A stretch of DNA of 64,000 nt from Edaphocola aurantiacus (GCF_019797745.1 NZ_VOSI01000004.1:211328-275327), one strand, 5' to 3'; positions 9,257 to 19,700 are shown, numbered from the stretch's first letter. Numbers and translations are program-made. Notes: a model not told the origin generated them from the sequence alone.

Positions 9257-9287
9257 AAAGAGGCTTCCCGGTATGGAAAGCCTCTTT
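9257..9287 (-). terminator. hairpin terminator after the TlpA gene
   Basis: AAAGAGGCTT pairs with AAGCCTCTTT around an 11-base loop, with A/T runs on both sides. It lies just downstream of the leftward thioredoxin gene that ends at 9307. Confidence 0.75.
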
Positions 9288-9306
9288 CTTAATATAATTG
9301 CATCGC

Positions 9307-9807
9307 TTATTTTCCTGCGATTTCTTTTACTTTTTCGTACAGTACATCTTCACCACCTTCTTCAAAACCAGTCTGCATATAGGCAACTTTACCGTCTTTG
9401 TCAACGATAACAGAGAATGGTACATTCTGGAAGTTTAAAGAACGTTTCAGATCAGAGTTAGGATCCAGGTATACCGGGAAGTCCCAGCCCTGAGATTTTG
9501 CGTAACTGCGTACCTGAGCCATTGCACGGGCATCATCAACCGAAACGGTCATATAGTTGAAATCAGGAGTTTCTGTTTTCCAGTCAGCCATTTTACCTCT
9601 GATGTTTTTGATTTCCTTTTTACAAGGAATACACCATGTAGCCCAGAAACTGATCAGGGTAACTTTTCCTTTTTCTACTGTAGTGTTGAACGCTACTGCT
9701 TTGCCGTTCATGTCTTTAACTTTCGTGTCAGGCAGGGAAGAACCTTCCTGAGCGTTTACCTGAAAAGCAAGTGTAATAGCCGCTACAAGCGCAAGTATCT
9801 TTTTCAT
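9307..9807 (-). CDS. TlpA-family thioredoxin-like protein, secreted
   Basis: This 166-residue protein has a signal peptide (residues 1-19, cut after VNA) and a thioredoxin fold with active site WCIPC (Cys59, Cys62). The cis-proline lies in the FQNVPFSVIVDKDGK segment. It should act in the periplasm as a thiol reductase or oxidase. It is divergent from the DUF6029 barrel gene; these two families are often neighbours in Bacteroidota, so they may work together in outer-membrane biogenesis, although this is inference. Confidence 0.9.
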   Translation of the reverse strand: MKKILALVAAITLAFQVNAQEGSSLPDTKVKDMNGKAVAFNTTVEKGKVTLISFWATWCIPCKKEIKNIRGKMADWKTETPDFNYMTVSVDDARAMAQVRSYAKSQGWDFPVYLDPNSDLKRSLNFQNVPFSVIVDKDGKVAYMQTGFEEGGEDVLYEKVKEIAGK

Positions 9808-9964
9808 TTAAAAGAATAATTAATGGTTATTTAATTTAGGATTTCAAATATAGTAAAAATGCACTACTTTAGCCTATCGTTTTCGTTTTTTCATTTTATT
9901 AACTATTATAAGATGGATGAAAAGCGATAAAGTTTAACCTAATTTAAAAAATAAGTACCAAGCA

Positions 9965-11560
9965 ATGGGTCAGAAATTACCTATACTTTTAAGCTCGCTG
10001 CTCCTGGCGGGTACCGCAGCTACTGCACAGAATCAGAACAGTGGTGTTTTTTCCGGTGATCTGATGACCAATGTCAACTTCTTTAACAGAGACACTGCGA
10101 TCAACGCTTCGGGCAACCCTTTGTATGATAACCTGCTGAGTGGTGGAGAAAGCTGGCTGAGCCTTCGTTATTCCAATTATGGGTTTACCGGTTACCTGAG
10201 AATGGATGCCTTCCATAACTCTAACCTGCGTTTTCCTACCCAGCCGACAACCGGTTTCGGTATTGGTGCGTGGAGTATCAGTAAAGAATTTCAGAAATTG
10301 AGCATCACCGGCGGTTATATCTACGACCAGATTGGTAGCGGTATTATCTTCCGTGCGTACGAAGATCGTGGTCTGCTGATCGATAATGCACTGGTGGGCT
10401 TAAGATTAAAGTATGACCTTACCGATAATATCTCCGTTAAAGCCTTTACCGGACAACAGAAGAACCTGTTTGACCGTTATTCGCCGATCATAAAAGGGAT
10501 CAACTTTGAAGGTAGCTTCTCCATAAAAGATAAAGTGTTTTTCAACCCTGGTATTGGTGCGGTGAACCGTACTATGGATAAAAGCAGTATGGATGCGGTT
10601 ATTACCCGTATCAATGCCTTGCCTTTAGAAGAGCGTAAAGAACCTAAATACAATATGTATGCGCTTACGGCATACAATATGCTATCTGCCGGCAACTTCT
10701 CCTGGTATGTAGAAGGAGCGTATAAGAGTCAGGAAGCATTTAATGATTATAATGGCGGTATCCAGGTAAATGACGGTAGTTTGTTCTATACCAATATGAG
10801 CTATGCCGTTAAAGGGCTTGCAGCGAATGTTACCGCAAAGAGAACGCAGAACTTTGTAATGCGTACCTCACCTTCCGAATCTGCAAACTTCGGTATGGTT
10901 AACTGGCAGCCGATTGTAGCACAGATCCGCCCGCAGCGCCTTATTGCCCGTTATACACCGCAATCCCTTGACTGGAGCGAGCTGGCACTGGGCGGTAATA
11001 TCCTGTATTCTCCTAATGATGAATACGATTTCAATGTAAGCTATACCCATATCAATACAATCGAAAAACTGAAATTGTACCGTGAGGCTTATTTCGAGAC
11101 CAATATCCGCAGTATTAAAAATGTACGTTTGCAATTAGGTTTGCACTATATGAATTACAATCAGGAATACTACCAGTTCAAACCTGGACATCCGATGGTA
11201 AAAGCACTTACACCGTTTGCTGAATTTGCGTACAAACTGTCCCCAAAAAGATCGATCACCGTGCAGGCGCAGTACATGGATACGAAGCAGGATTTCGGTA
11301 GCTGGGCTTTCCTGCAGGTAGAGTATGCTTTAGCCCCTAAATGGTCTTTTGCAATCTCTGATATGTACAACATCAAGCCTTCTACTGCAACAGCGAAAAA
11401 AGAGCACTATTACAATGCGTTTGTGGCTTATACAAAAGGAGCACACCGCTTCTCTGCAGCCTGGGTAAAACAAGTAGAAGGTATTAACTGTACCGGTGGG
11501 GTATGTCGTTATGAACCGGCATTCAACGGCTTTAAATTGATGATTACCTCCAGTTTTTAG
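9965..11560 (+). CDS. DUF6029 family outer-membrane beta-barrel protein
   Basis: This 531-residue protein has a signal peptide (1-21, cut after ATA) followed by many alternating amphipathic strands. These include GGYIYDQIGSGIIFRAYEDR, and it ends in an aromatic residue (TSSF), as outer-membrane barrels do. It fits the DUF6029 family by its N-terminal pattern (FSGDLMTNVNFF). The role is unknown. A 157-bp AT-rich gap separates it from the divergent TlpA gene. Confidence 0.78.
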   Translation: MGQKLPILLSSLLLAGTAATAQNQNSGVFSGDLMTNVNFFNRDTAINASGNPLYDNLLSGGESWLSLRYSNYGFTGYLRMDAFHNSNLRFPTQPTTGFGIGAWSISKEFQKLSITGGYIYDQIGSGIIFRAYEDRGLLIDNALVGLRLKYDLTDNISVKAFTGQQKNLFDRYSPIIKGINFEGSFSIKDKVFFNPGIGAVNRTMDKSSMDAVITRINALPLEERKEPKYNMYALTAYNMLSAGNFSWYVEGAYKSQEAFNDYNGGIQVNDGSLFYTNMSYAVKGLAANVTAKRTQNFVMRTSPSESANFGMVNWQPIVAQIRPQRLIARYTPQSLDWSELALGGNILYSPNDEYDFNVSYTHINTIEKLKLYREAYFETNIRSIKNVRLQLGLHYMNYNQEYYQFKPGHPMVKALTPFAEFAYKLSPKRSITVQAQYMDTKQDFGSWAFLQVEYALAPKWSFAISDMYNIKPSTATAKKEHYYNAFVAYTKGAHRFSAAWVKQVEGINCTGGVCRYEPAFNGFKLMITSSF

Positions 11561-11593
11561 TAAAAAAGGAATAAAAGACATCATAGAAAATCG

Positions 11594-11620
11594 AAAGGTT
11601 GGCGCAAGCCAGCCTTTTTT
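11594..11620 (+). terminator. rho-independent terminator
   Basis: AAAGGTTGGC pairs with GCCAGCCTTT around a GCAA-type loop, followed by a run of T. It ends the DUF6029 transcript. Confidence 0.8.
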
Positions 11621-11719
11621 CATTAATATATTTTTTCTGTAGTAAATGTTAAAAATTGTGCATTTGCATTTATATATTTACACCACAACTATATGAACAA
11701 AAGTATAATTTGATTAACT

Positions 11720-14700
11720 ATGAGGAAGAGACTTTTACTTGCATTCGCTCTAATTGCGTATGTACAAAGTATTTACGCAGCGTATGTTCCGTTTACCCTA
11801 ACCAGCGGGTATAATGCGGATGTTGTGGTCAACGGAGTGGGGACCGGACTGGCTACAACCACTTCAGATGTGGATGGCGTCAGTTACGCTTTTGTGGCGC
11901 AAGGCTGGCAGCAGACAGCAAGCAGTACACCACTTGCATGGGGCTTCCCGGCATCGGGGGTAGTGAACAGTACCGTGGCAGCCACACCAGGTCTGTATTT
12001 TAACCTGGCCTCCTACAGCAGCAATAACAGTGTGCGCATCCCGACCAACGGGACTTCTGCCACTATGGTATTCTCCAATAACGTGGCGGCTAAGAATATA
12101 TTTTTACTGATGACTTCAGGAAGTGGCACCAGCTACTTTACCGGACAGATCAACTTTACAGATGGTACCAATCAGCCCATCTCTACAGCGACCATTATTC
12201 CGGATTGGTTTGGTAGTACAGCACAACCTGTTGCCTTGCTGGGTTTTGGCCGTATCAACCGTTCTACAGACGCGCTGGAAGCCAATACATCAGACCCGAG
12301 ATTATATCAGATCACCGTTGCGGTCTTACCGGCCAACCAGAGCAAGCTGGTTGCGAGTGTACAAATCAACAAAGACAATACGAGTTCATCCACATCAGTG
12401 ATCAATGTGTTTGCGGCAAGTGCCGAAATCGTGACCACTAACGATGCCGGAGTATCTCAGTTAACGGCTCCTGTATATTTCTGTCAGGGCAGTAATCAGG
12501 TAAAAGTAAAAGTGAAAAACTACGGTAATACTGTGATCAATAACCTGCAGGTACAATGGCAGCTGAACGGGGTGGCACAAACACCATACAGTCTTACCTT
12601 ACCGTTAGATACCGTTGGTGGTACAGGGCTTAATGAGCGCGAGGTAACCCTGGGTGCTTATACCTTTACCGGTGCAGCCGTAACCTTCAAGTCATGGACC
12701 GCATTGCCTAATGGTGGTTCTGATGGTTTTGTATCCAATGATACTTTGGGTGCTACACTACAGGCTTCCTTATCCGGTACTTATACCATCAACAGTGCTG
12801 CCGCTACCGGTGGTAGCAACTTTGCCAGCTTTACAGCCCTGGCCAATACCTTAATGACTTACGGTATGTGCGGACCTGTAGTGGTAAATGTTGTTTCTGG
12901 ATCTGGTCCTTATAACGAGATATTTAGTCTGGGTAATGTACCAGGATCAAGCGCTACCAATACCTTGCGTATAAATGGTAGTGGTGCTACTGTTCAATTT
13001 ACCAACACAGCTACACAGCGTCAGTTGCTGACCCTATCGGGCACACAGTATACACGCATTGACAGCCTTACCTTTAAAGCGCTGGCTACCGATTATGGCT
13101 GGGGTGCCTTACTGACCAGCAACTGTGTTTTTGACTCCATAACCCGCTGTACATTTGACCTGACGGCAATTACAAGCACCTTATCAGCGAATAGTAGCGG
13201 TATCGCTATGTCGGGGTCTAATAGCTCTGCAGTCACTACCGGAACCAATGCGACCAACTGCTTTATCTCCGGGAACTACATTAAGGGTACTACCGGTAGC
13301 GGAGGTCCTTATTATACCTTAACCATGACAGGTGTAAACAGTAACAATATTATTCGCGGTAATAAGGTTGAAAACTTTTATTTATATGGAATATATATTA
13401 CCGGTGCAGGTCTGAATAATATTATTGAAAATAACGAGGTGCAAAGGGCAACGAAAACCACGACCAGTACTTTTTACGGTATTTATCTCGGATCGTCAAC
13501 TGCTGGCGGTATCGTGCGCAACAATCGCATTCACTCTCCTTATGGCGGTACAGTGGCAAATACAAACTCTGTATATGCCATTTATAATACCGGATATGGA
13601 GGTACCAGCACCAGTCCTGCTCAGATCTATAACAATGTAATATATAACATTAACCAGGGTGGTTCTATCTATGGTGTTTACCACATCAGCTCGGCGCAAT
13701 ATTGTATGTATTACCATAATACCATCGACATAAGCAAAATACTGACCGGTACTTCTACCAACTATGGTATCTATCTTACCGGTACCAATACCGGCTCTGA
13801 GGCGAAGAACAATATCATAAGCATTACCGGAGGTACTTTAGGTACGAAGTACGGCTTCTACTACAGTACTGCAGCCAGTATCTCTTCTGCCTTGAAGAAT
13901 AATATTTATGTCAATTCTACACAAACAGGTACACAGAACTACGGGTACTATACTGCAGCTTACGCAACGCAGTCTGCCTTCCAGACAGCATATCCTGCAT
14001 TTGAGCCAGGCTCGCCGGCTGTAGATCCGCAGTTTGTTGCTCCTAATGCCGGCAACTTTACGCCTGCAAATACAGCTTTGGTTGGTGCCGGTGTAAACCT
14101 TACTGCTTCTGTTGCTTCAGATATTAACGGAACCCTGCGTAATAATCCTCCTACCATTGGTGCCTTTGAAGTGGTAACCGGTGCGAATAACGCTTCTTTA
14201 CCAGCATTAATTACGCCGACAGGTAACTTCTGTCCGGGTAGCCAGGCCGTAAAAGTAGTGGTGAAAAACTCTGGCGCGAATGCAATCACTTCGGTGCAGA
14301 TCAACTGGAAAATAAACGGGGTAACACAAACACCATATGCATGGACCGGAACACTGGTTCCTGCTACAGCTACAACAGGTGCTAATACGGATACTGTAGT
14401 AATCGGTAACGGTACCTTCCCTGCCGGTGCAAACAGCCTGGTGGTATGGACTACTGTGCCTAATGGTACTACAGATTCTGATCCGACAAATGATACTTTA
14501 AATGCAACCATAACTCCTGCAAACTTTACGATCTCTTCTACTGCAGATACGATCTGTGCGAGCGGTACTGCAACGATGCAATTATCCCCGGCAACCGGCT
14601 ATGCCGCAAATGCACTGCAATGGCAGGTTTCGGCAGATAATGGTGCAACCTGGGCTGATATTGCCGCTGCAAATACTACTTCGTATGCTGCAACAGGTCT

Positions 14701-16624
14701 TGCCGCTTCGCGTTGTTACAGAGTGAAAATTATTACCGGCGGCACCAACTGCTTCAGTCCGGTAAAATGCATCCGACTGGATACCGTAGCCATTCTGACC
14801 ACTACACCAGCCGCCCGTTGCGGTACGGGTACGGTAAGCCTGAATGCGACTGCCCGTCCGGGCAATACCATTAAATGGTATGCTGCATCAACCGGTGGTA
14901 CTGCATTGGGTACCGGTGGTACATTTGTAACACCTTCTATTGCGACAACAACAACTTACTATGTAGAGGCTGCTATCGGTGCAACAGCATCAGGTTGTGT
15001 AACGGCGACCCGTACAGCTGTAATTGCAACGGTGAATGCCGCTCCTGCTGTTAACCTGGGTAACGATACCTTCCTGTGTCCGTCTGCAACCATTAACCTG
15101 AATGCAACGACAACCGGCGCTACTTACCTGTGGAGCACCGGCGCTACTACCGCAACGATTGCAGTAACCACTACCGGTACGTACCATGTAGCCGTAACGG
15201 GAACGAATAGTTGTGTGAAGAGAGATACCATCGTGATCAGTACCGGTACTAACCCTACTAATCCGCTACCGGCTACAGCCAACCTGTGTCAGGGCAGCAA
15301 CATTACCTTAAATGCAGGTAATGCAGGTAGTACCTATATCTGGAATGGCGGTGCAACGACACAAACACTTAATGTAACTGCCGCGGGCACTTATAGCGTA
15401 ACCATTAAAAATACCCAGGGTTGTTCTATTACTACACCGGGTACTGTGGTGACTACGATACCTGCTCCGGTGGTAAACCTGGGTAATGATACCTCTATTT
15501 GTGCAACGGCATCTCTGACGCTTAATGCCACAAATGCCGGTGCAAGCTATGCCTGGAATACAGGTGCCACTACACCGACTATTACAGTCAATACAGCTGG
15601 TTCATACCGTGTGGTTGTAACGGGCAGCAATACCTGTGTTAAACGTGATACGATTATTGTAACCCTTAAACCAACACCAACCAATGTGCTGCCAGCAGCG
15701 CTCGATCTGTGTCAGGGCAGCAGCACTACACTGAATGCGGCTAATACCGGTGCTACTTATTTATGGAATACCGGTGCAACGACACAATCAATCAATGTCA
15801 ACAGCGGCGGTACTTATAGCGTAACCATCACCAATGCGATTGGTTGTAGCCGTACTACTACCGGTACTACCGTAACCATGAGAGCTTTGCCGGTGGTTAA
15901 CCTCGGACCGGATACTATCGTATGTAATCATGCTACTTATGTGCTGGATGCGGGTAATGCAGGAGCAAGCTATTCCTGGAATACCAGTGCAACAACACAA
16001 ACCATTAACCCGATTGCAACCGGAACATACTCTGTTGAAGTGACGAACAGTTATAGCTGTAAAGGTCGCGATACGGCACTGGTTTCTTTCTTCGATGATC
16101 CTACTATAGATGGCTTTAACTTCATTCCGATGTTTAACCAACAACTGGGTATGGTACAGTTCCAGCCATTGAATCCTCAGTTTGTAACTAGTTATAGCTG
16201 GGATTTCGGAGATGGTTCTGCAGTATCCACACAGGCTAATCCGTCTCATGTGTATGCAACATCCGGTTTGTATAATGTAACCTTGACTGCCTCTAATCAC
16301 TGCGGTACTATGGATACCAGCCTGGTTATTGATGTAGATCTGCTGGCGACTTCTGTTAAGAAAGTAAATCCTGAACTGGCTAATATCAAACTGTATCCTA
16401 ATCCGGTACAGCAGGGTACACTGACTATTGAAAATGCCGCTACAGGTGTGAAAATGGAAAGTATCCAGATGATCAATATGCTGGGCCAGGTTATGCTGCA
16501 GGTAAAAGCAGATGGCCAGACGAAACAATTCATTACCACGAATGATCTCGCAGCCGGAACTTATATCGTGCATATCCATACCAATAAAGGAATGGTTGTA
16601 CGTAAAATACAAGTGATCCGATAA
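11720..16624 (+). CDS. giant secreted T9SS protein with beta-helix, CARDB-like, Ig-like and PKD domains
   Basis: The 1634-residue protein has a signal peptide (1-20). A first CARDB-like domain spans about 242-350, and a right-handed parallel beta-helix rich in N-x-I and YGIY turns spans about 355-790. A second CARDB-like domain lies at about 824-930 and Ig-like domains at about 934-1110. Then come repeated units that open with VNLGNDT or NLCQGS and contain YxWNTGATTQT (about 1111-1465), and a PKD domain with SYSWDFGDGS (about 1489-1545). It ends in a T9SS type A sorting domain (NIKLYPNPV at 1555, then AAGTYIVHI). It should be exported by the type IX system and held on or released from the cell surface. 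No catalytic site is evident, so adhesion is as likely as polysaccharide lysis. Confidence 0.9.
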   Translation: MRKRLLLAFALIAYVQSIYAAYVPFTLTSGYNADVVVNGVGTGLATTTSDVDGVSYAFVAQGWQQTASSTPLAWGFPASGVVNSTVAATPGLYFNLASYSSNNSVRIPTNGTSATMVFSNNVAAKNIFLLMTSGSGTSYFTGQINFTDGTNQPISTATIIPDWFGSTAQPVALLGFGRINRSTDALEANTSDPRLYQITVAVLPANQSKLVASVQINKDNTSSSTSVINVFAASAEIVTTNDAGVSQLTAPVYFCQGSNQVKVKVKNYGNTVINNLQVQWQLNGVAQTPYSLTLPLDTVGGTGLNEREVTLGAYTFTGAAVTFKSWTALPNGGSDGFVSNDTLGATLQASLSGTYTINSAAATGGSNFASFTALANTLMTYGMCGPVVVNVVSGSGPYNEIFSLGNVPGSSATNTLRINGSGATVQFTNTATQRQLLTLSGTQYTRIDSLTFKALATDYGWGALLTSNCVFDSITRCTFDLTAITSTLSANSSGIAMSGSNSSAVTTGTNATNCFISGNYIKGTTGSGGPYYTLTMTGVNSNNIIRGNKVENFYLYGIYITGAGLNNIIENNEVQRATKTTTSTFYGIYLGSSTAGGIVRNNRIHSPYGGTVANTNSVYAIYNTGYGGTSTSPAQIYNNVIYNINQGGSIYGVYHISSAQYCMYYHNTIDISKILTGTSTNYGIYLTGTNTGSEAKNNIISITGGTLGTKYGFYYSTAASISSALKNNIYVNSTQTGTQNYGYYTAAYATQSAFQTAYPAFEPGSPAVDPQFVAPNAGNFTPANTALVGAGVNLTASVASDINGTLRNNPPTIGAFEVVTGANNASLPALITPTGNFCPGSQAVKVVVKNSGANAITSVQINWKINGVTQTPYAWTGTLVPATATTGANTDTVVIGNGTFPAGANSLVVWTTVPNGTTDSDPTNDTLNATITPANFTISSTADTICASGTATMQLSPATGYAANALQWQVSADNGATWADIAAANTTSYAATGLAASRCYRVKIITGGTNCFSPVKCIRLDTVAILTTTPAARCGTGTVSLNATARPGNTIKWYAASTGGTALGTGGTFVTPSIATTTTYYVEAAIGATASGCVTATRTAVIATVNAAPAVNLGNDTFLCPSATINLNATTTGATYLWSTGATTATIAVTTTGTYHVAVTGTNSCVKRDTIVISTGTNPTNPLPATANLCQGSNITLNAGNAGSTYIWNGGATTQTLNVTAAGTYSVTIKNTQGCSITTPGTVVTTIPAPVVNLGNDTSICATASLTLNATNAGASYAWNTGATTPTITVNTAGSYRVVVTGSNTCVKRDTIIVTLKPTPTNVLPAALDLCQGSSTTLNAANTGATYLWNTGATTQSINVNSGGTYSVTITNAIGCSRTTTGTTVTMRALPVVNLGPDTIVCNHATYVLDAGNAGASYSWNTSATTQTINPIATGTYSVEVTNSYSCKGRDTALVSFFDDPTIDGFNFIPMFNQQLGMVQFQPLNPQFVTSYSWDFGDGSAVSTQANPSHVYATSGLYNVTLTASNHCGTMDTSLVIDVDLLATSVKKVNPELANIKLYPNPVQQGTLTIENAATGVKMESIQMINMLGQVMLQVKADGQTKQFITTNDLAAGTYIVHIHTNKGMVVRKIQVIR

Positions 16625-16644
16625 GAGTATATACTGTTTTACTT

Positions 16645-16678
16645 AAAAGAGAGGAGCCTGCAAAGGCTCCTCTCTTTT
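16645..16678 (+). terminator. rho-independent terminator
   Basis: AAAAGAGAGGAGCCT pairs perfectly with AGGCTCCTCTCTTTT around GCAA, followed by more T. It ends the large T9SS gene transcript. Confidence 0.88.
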
Positions 16679-16792
16679 TGTATGCGCTTAAAGGGTGAGT
16701 ATAGGCATAGTTATGTACAAAAAATGATCTTTCTTAAAACATTAACTTAACCGTAAAAAATATGTATCACATGATTTTGTATCTTCGCAACG

Positions 16793-17095
16793 ATGAAAAG
16801 ACCTTTTCTGGCCATATTTCTGTTCCTGCTGCTGGCGGTACAATTAGTACCGGCAAAGGTAGTGAGCGATATTTTGTCCAAACAAAGGGTTGTATCGGAA
16901 GAAGAAGTTCATAATAACCACAGCTATATTGATACAGAAAAAGATTCTGATTTAAAGAAGTTCTGGTACCTGCATTATGGCCTGCTTTCGGAAGCGGTCG
17001 GCTCCGGAGAGAAGATCACTTACATCATCATGGATGAAGCTTTGTTTAAGGTTCATCATCTTGAAGTCCCCACACAACCTCCCAATTTAGTTTAG
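16793..17095 (+). CDS. small secreted hypothetical protein
   Basis: This 100-residue protein has a clear signal peptide (1-21, cut after VPA) and a polar mature part without cysteines. A promoter-like TATCTTCG lies 17 bases upstream of the ATG. No family is recognised. It stands alone before the SulP gene, with a 196-bp gap in which I see no further gene. Confidence 0.6.
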   Translation: MKRPFLAIFLFLLLAVQLVPAKVVSDILSKQRVVSEEEVHNNHSYIDTEKDSDLKKFWYLHYGLLSEAVGSGEKITYIIMDEALFKVHHLEVPTQPPNLV

Positions 17096-17291
17096 TTACC
17101 TTTTATGATTAGCTGACCGGTTTCGATCTGTCAGCCTGGCTTTTGGTGCCTTACCGATTCCTGCAATTGCATGTGAATCCTTGTGCGGCTATGCGTGTAA
17201 TATTCAGCAGAATCATTACAGGCTTATGTTGCCTGTTTGGTACCGGCCATCCTACTATATCTTTCAGAACAAACAAGCGTAACAAAACATC

Positions 17292-18956
17292 ATGTCAAAA
17301 AATAAATCATTATTTGCATATGCTAAGCATGACATCTTAGCGGGGCTGATCGTATTCCTGATCGCCTTACCCCTGTGCCTTGGTATCGCCCAGGCTTCAG
17401 GTGCACCATTATTTTCCGGTATTGTAGCCGGTGTTGTTGGTGGTATTGTCATAGGCTTTCTGAGCAAAAGTAACTTTAGTGTAAGTGGCCCTGCCGCAGG
17501 TCTCGTATCCCTGGTTGTGGGTGCTATTGCCGACCTGGGCGTTTTTGAAATTTTCCTCTGTGCCGTTTTGCTGTCCGGGGTATTTCAGATCGTTCTGGGC
17601 TTTGCCAAAGCAGGTACTTTTGCCAACTTCTTTCCCTCCAGCGTTATTGAAGGTATGCTGGCCGGTATCGGTCTTACCATTATCTTTAAGCAATTACCCG
17701 ATGCGGTAGGTTTCAGCGGTCCGGATAAGCTGGTCGGTATGAGAGACGGAGAGCGGGGAATGAATACCGATATCCTGACCGGTATTACCGAAAACATTCA
17801 CTTTGGTGCTGTGGTCATCACACTGGTATGTCTGGCTATATTAATCCTGTGGCAAACCAAGCCATTCCGCAGAATACAGATGATTCCGGCCGGTGTCGTT
17901 GTAGTGGTTGTAGGTACTTTGCTCAACTCCTTATTCCACTCTACCGGTGGTGCATTACACCTGGGTGCAGATTACCTGGTACAGCTGAATGTTCCAGATT
18001 CTGCCGAAGCATTTTTCAAGCAGTTTAAAATGCCGGATTTTTCAGGTTTAAAAAATCCTAAAGTATGGCAATATGGAGTAATGATTGCAGTGGTTGCCTC
18101 TATAGAGACATTACTTTGTATTGAAGCGACAGATAAACTTGATCCGCTGAAGCGCAACACTTCCGGTAATGCGGAACTGAAAGCGCAAGGTATCGGTAAT
18201 ATTATCAGTGGTCTGATCGGAGGTTTGCCTATTACTTCGGTAATTGTTCGTTCCAGTGCCAATATCAATGCCGGTGCCAAGTCCAAGCTGTCGGCTATTA
18301 TACACGGTATCTTACTGCTGGTCTGTGTGGCTACGATTCCGGCGATCCTGAACATGATCCCGAAATCTGCGCTGGCTGCGATCCTTATCTTTACCGGTTA
18401 TCGCCTGGCAAAGCCTGCAACCTTCATACATATGTATAAAGTAGGCCCTACAGAGTTTATCCCTTTTGCGGTTACCGCTGTGGCTGTTGCCCTGCCATTC
18501 CTTGGATTATTAAAAGGCGTAGGACTGGGTATGCTCATCAGTATCTTCTACCTGCTGCGCAGCAATATGCGTATCCCGTATTATTACCGTCGTGTGCAGT
18601 CTGAAGAAAAAGATGTAACCACCCTGGAACTGGCTCAGGAAGTATCGTTCCTCAACAAAGGAAGTATCAAAACAACCCTGAATAGTTTTGCAGAAGGCAG
18701 TACGGTAATTATTGATGCAAGTAAAGCTGAATATATTGACTATGATGTGCTGGAAGAGATCAGGGAGTTCTATACTGTACAGGCGCCGAGCCGCGGTATT
18801 ACAGTATCCCTGGTAGGATTTAAGAATGATTATAAAATTCCGGAAGGTGCTAATGTGCACTACCTGATGACCGAACTGGAGCAGGATGAGCATGCACGGA
18901 AATGGTCCGGTAAGCACAAAAAGCTATTGAAGGAGCTGAATGGCGACAAAGAGTAA
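17292..18956 (+). CDS. SulP family anion (probable bicarbonate/sulfate) transporter with STAS domain
   Basis: This 554-residue integral membrane protein has 10-14 helices with SulP signatures: FLIALPLCLGIAQASGAP in helix 1 and FSVSGPAAGLVSLV in helix 3. A C-terminal cytosolic STAS domain spans about 440-540 (VIIDASKAEYIDYDVLEEI). SulP proteins import or exchange sulfate, bicarbonate or related anions. The beta-carbonic anhydrase gene 35 bp downstream argues for bicarbonate, as in other SulP/carbonic-anhydrase pairs. Substrate assignment is inference. Confidence 0.88.
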   Translation: MSKNKSLFAYAKHDILAGLIVFLIALPLCLGIAQASGAPLFSGIVAGVVGGIVIGFLSKSNFSVSGPAAGLVSLVVGAIADLGVFEIFLCAVLLSGVFQIVLGFAKAGTFANFFPSSVIEGMLAGIGLTIIFKQLPDAVGFSGPDKLVGMRDGERGMNTDILTGITENIHFGAVVITLVCLAILILWQTKPFRRIQMIPAGVVVVVVGTLLNSLFHSTGGALHLGADYLVQLNVPDSAEAFFKQFKMPDFSGLKNPKVWQYGVMIAVVASIETLLCIEATDKLDPLKRNTSGNAELKAQGIGNIISGLIGGLPITSVIVRSSANINAGAKSKLSAIIHGILLLVCVATIPAILNMIPKSALAAILIFTGYRLAKPATFIHMYKVGPTEFIPFAVTAVAVALPFLGLLKGVGLGMLISIFYLLRSNMRIPYYYRRVQSEEKDVTTLELAQEVSFLNKGSIKTTLNSFAEGSTVIIDASKAEYIDYDVLEEIREFYTVQAPSRGITVSLVGFKNDYKIPEGANVHYLMTELEQDEHARKWSGKHKKLLKELNGDKE

Positions 18957-18991
18957 ACAAACACAATCAAAATCAAAAAATTATTAAAATC

Positions 18992-19624
18992 ATGTTACAG
19001 TCTTATAACAACAATTTAGAAGAATTAACCCCGAACGACGCATTAACGATCTTAATGGATGGCAATACCCGTTTCGTAAACGGAATCAGCAAGAGCAAAA
19101 ATTTTTTAAGCAGAGTTGAAGAAACCGGTAGTCAGCAGAAGCCATTTGCAGCTATCCTTAGCTGTATGGACTCCCGTGCTCCGGTAGAGATCCTGTTTGA
19201 CCAGGGTATTGGTGATGTATTCAGTGTGCGTATTGCCGGTAATGTGGTGTCTGAAAACGTACTGGGATCGCTGGAATACGCGGTAGGTGTAAGCGGTTCT
19301 AAACTGATCATGGTAATGGGGCATACCAATTGCGGTGCGGTAAAAGGCGCTTGTGATCATGTAGAGTTCGGTAACCTGACAGGTCTGCTGAATAAGATCC
19401 AGCCTGCGGTAACAGCGGGTAATGCAGGAGATGGCGAGAAGAATAGCAAGAACGATGCATTCGTAGAAGATGTAACCCGCCTGAATATCCAGAACTCTAT
19501 CAACAGCATTTTGCAGCAAAGCGAGGTGATCAAGAAACTGACAGAAGAAGGTAAGATCAGCTTGGTAGGCGCAGTATACAACGTATCAAAAGGTACGGTT
19601 GAACTCCTGGGCGAGCAAAACTAA
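18992..19624 (+). CDS. beta-class carbonic anhydrase
   Basis: This 210-residue zinc enzyme interconverts CO2 and bicarbonate. The zinc and catalytic residues are in place: CMDSR (Cys58, Asp60, Arg62) and GHTNCGA (His111, Cys114). There is no signal peptide, so it acts in the cytosol. It follows the SulP transporter after 35 bp and precedes a strong terminator, so the pair forms a two-gene operon. Confidence 0.93.
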   Translation: MLQSYNNNLEELTPNDALTILMDGNTRFVNGISKSKNFLSRVEETGSQQKPFAAILSCMDSRAPVEILFDQGIGDVFSVRIAGNVVSENVLGSLEYAVGVSGSKLIMVMGHTNCGAVKGACDHVEFGNLTGLLNKIQPAVTAGNAGDGEKNSKNDAFVEDVTRLNIQNSINSILQQSEVIKKLTEEGKISLVGAVYNVSKGTVELLGEQN

Positions 19625-19641
19625 TCTGAATTGAATATTGT

Positions 19642-19678
19642 TATAAAGGGACAAAGTAACGTACTTTGTCCCTTTATA
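19642..19678 (+). terminator. hairpin terminator after carbonic anhydrase gene
   Basis: TATAAAGGGACAAAGTA pairs perfectly with its complement around a three-base ACG loop, and T-rich sequence follows. Confidence 0.85.
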
Positions 19679-19700
19679 TTTTTACCTAAAATAACACAAC

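Noticed and set aside
15788-16612. Long antisense open frame (274 codons) inside the giant T9SS gene
   Set aside because: It is an artefact of the repeated, compositionally biased sense sequence. The sense frame has clear domains and a sorting signal.
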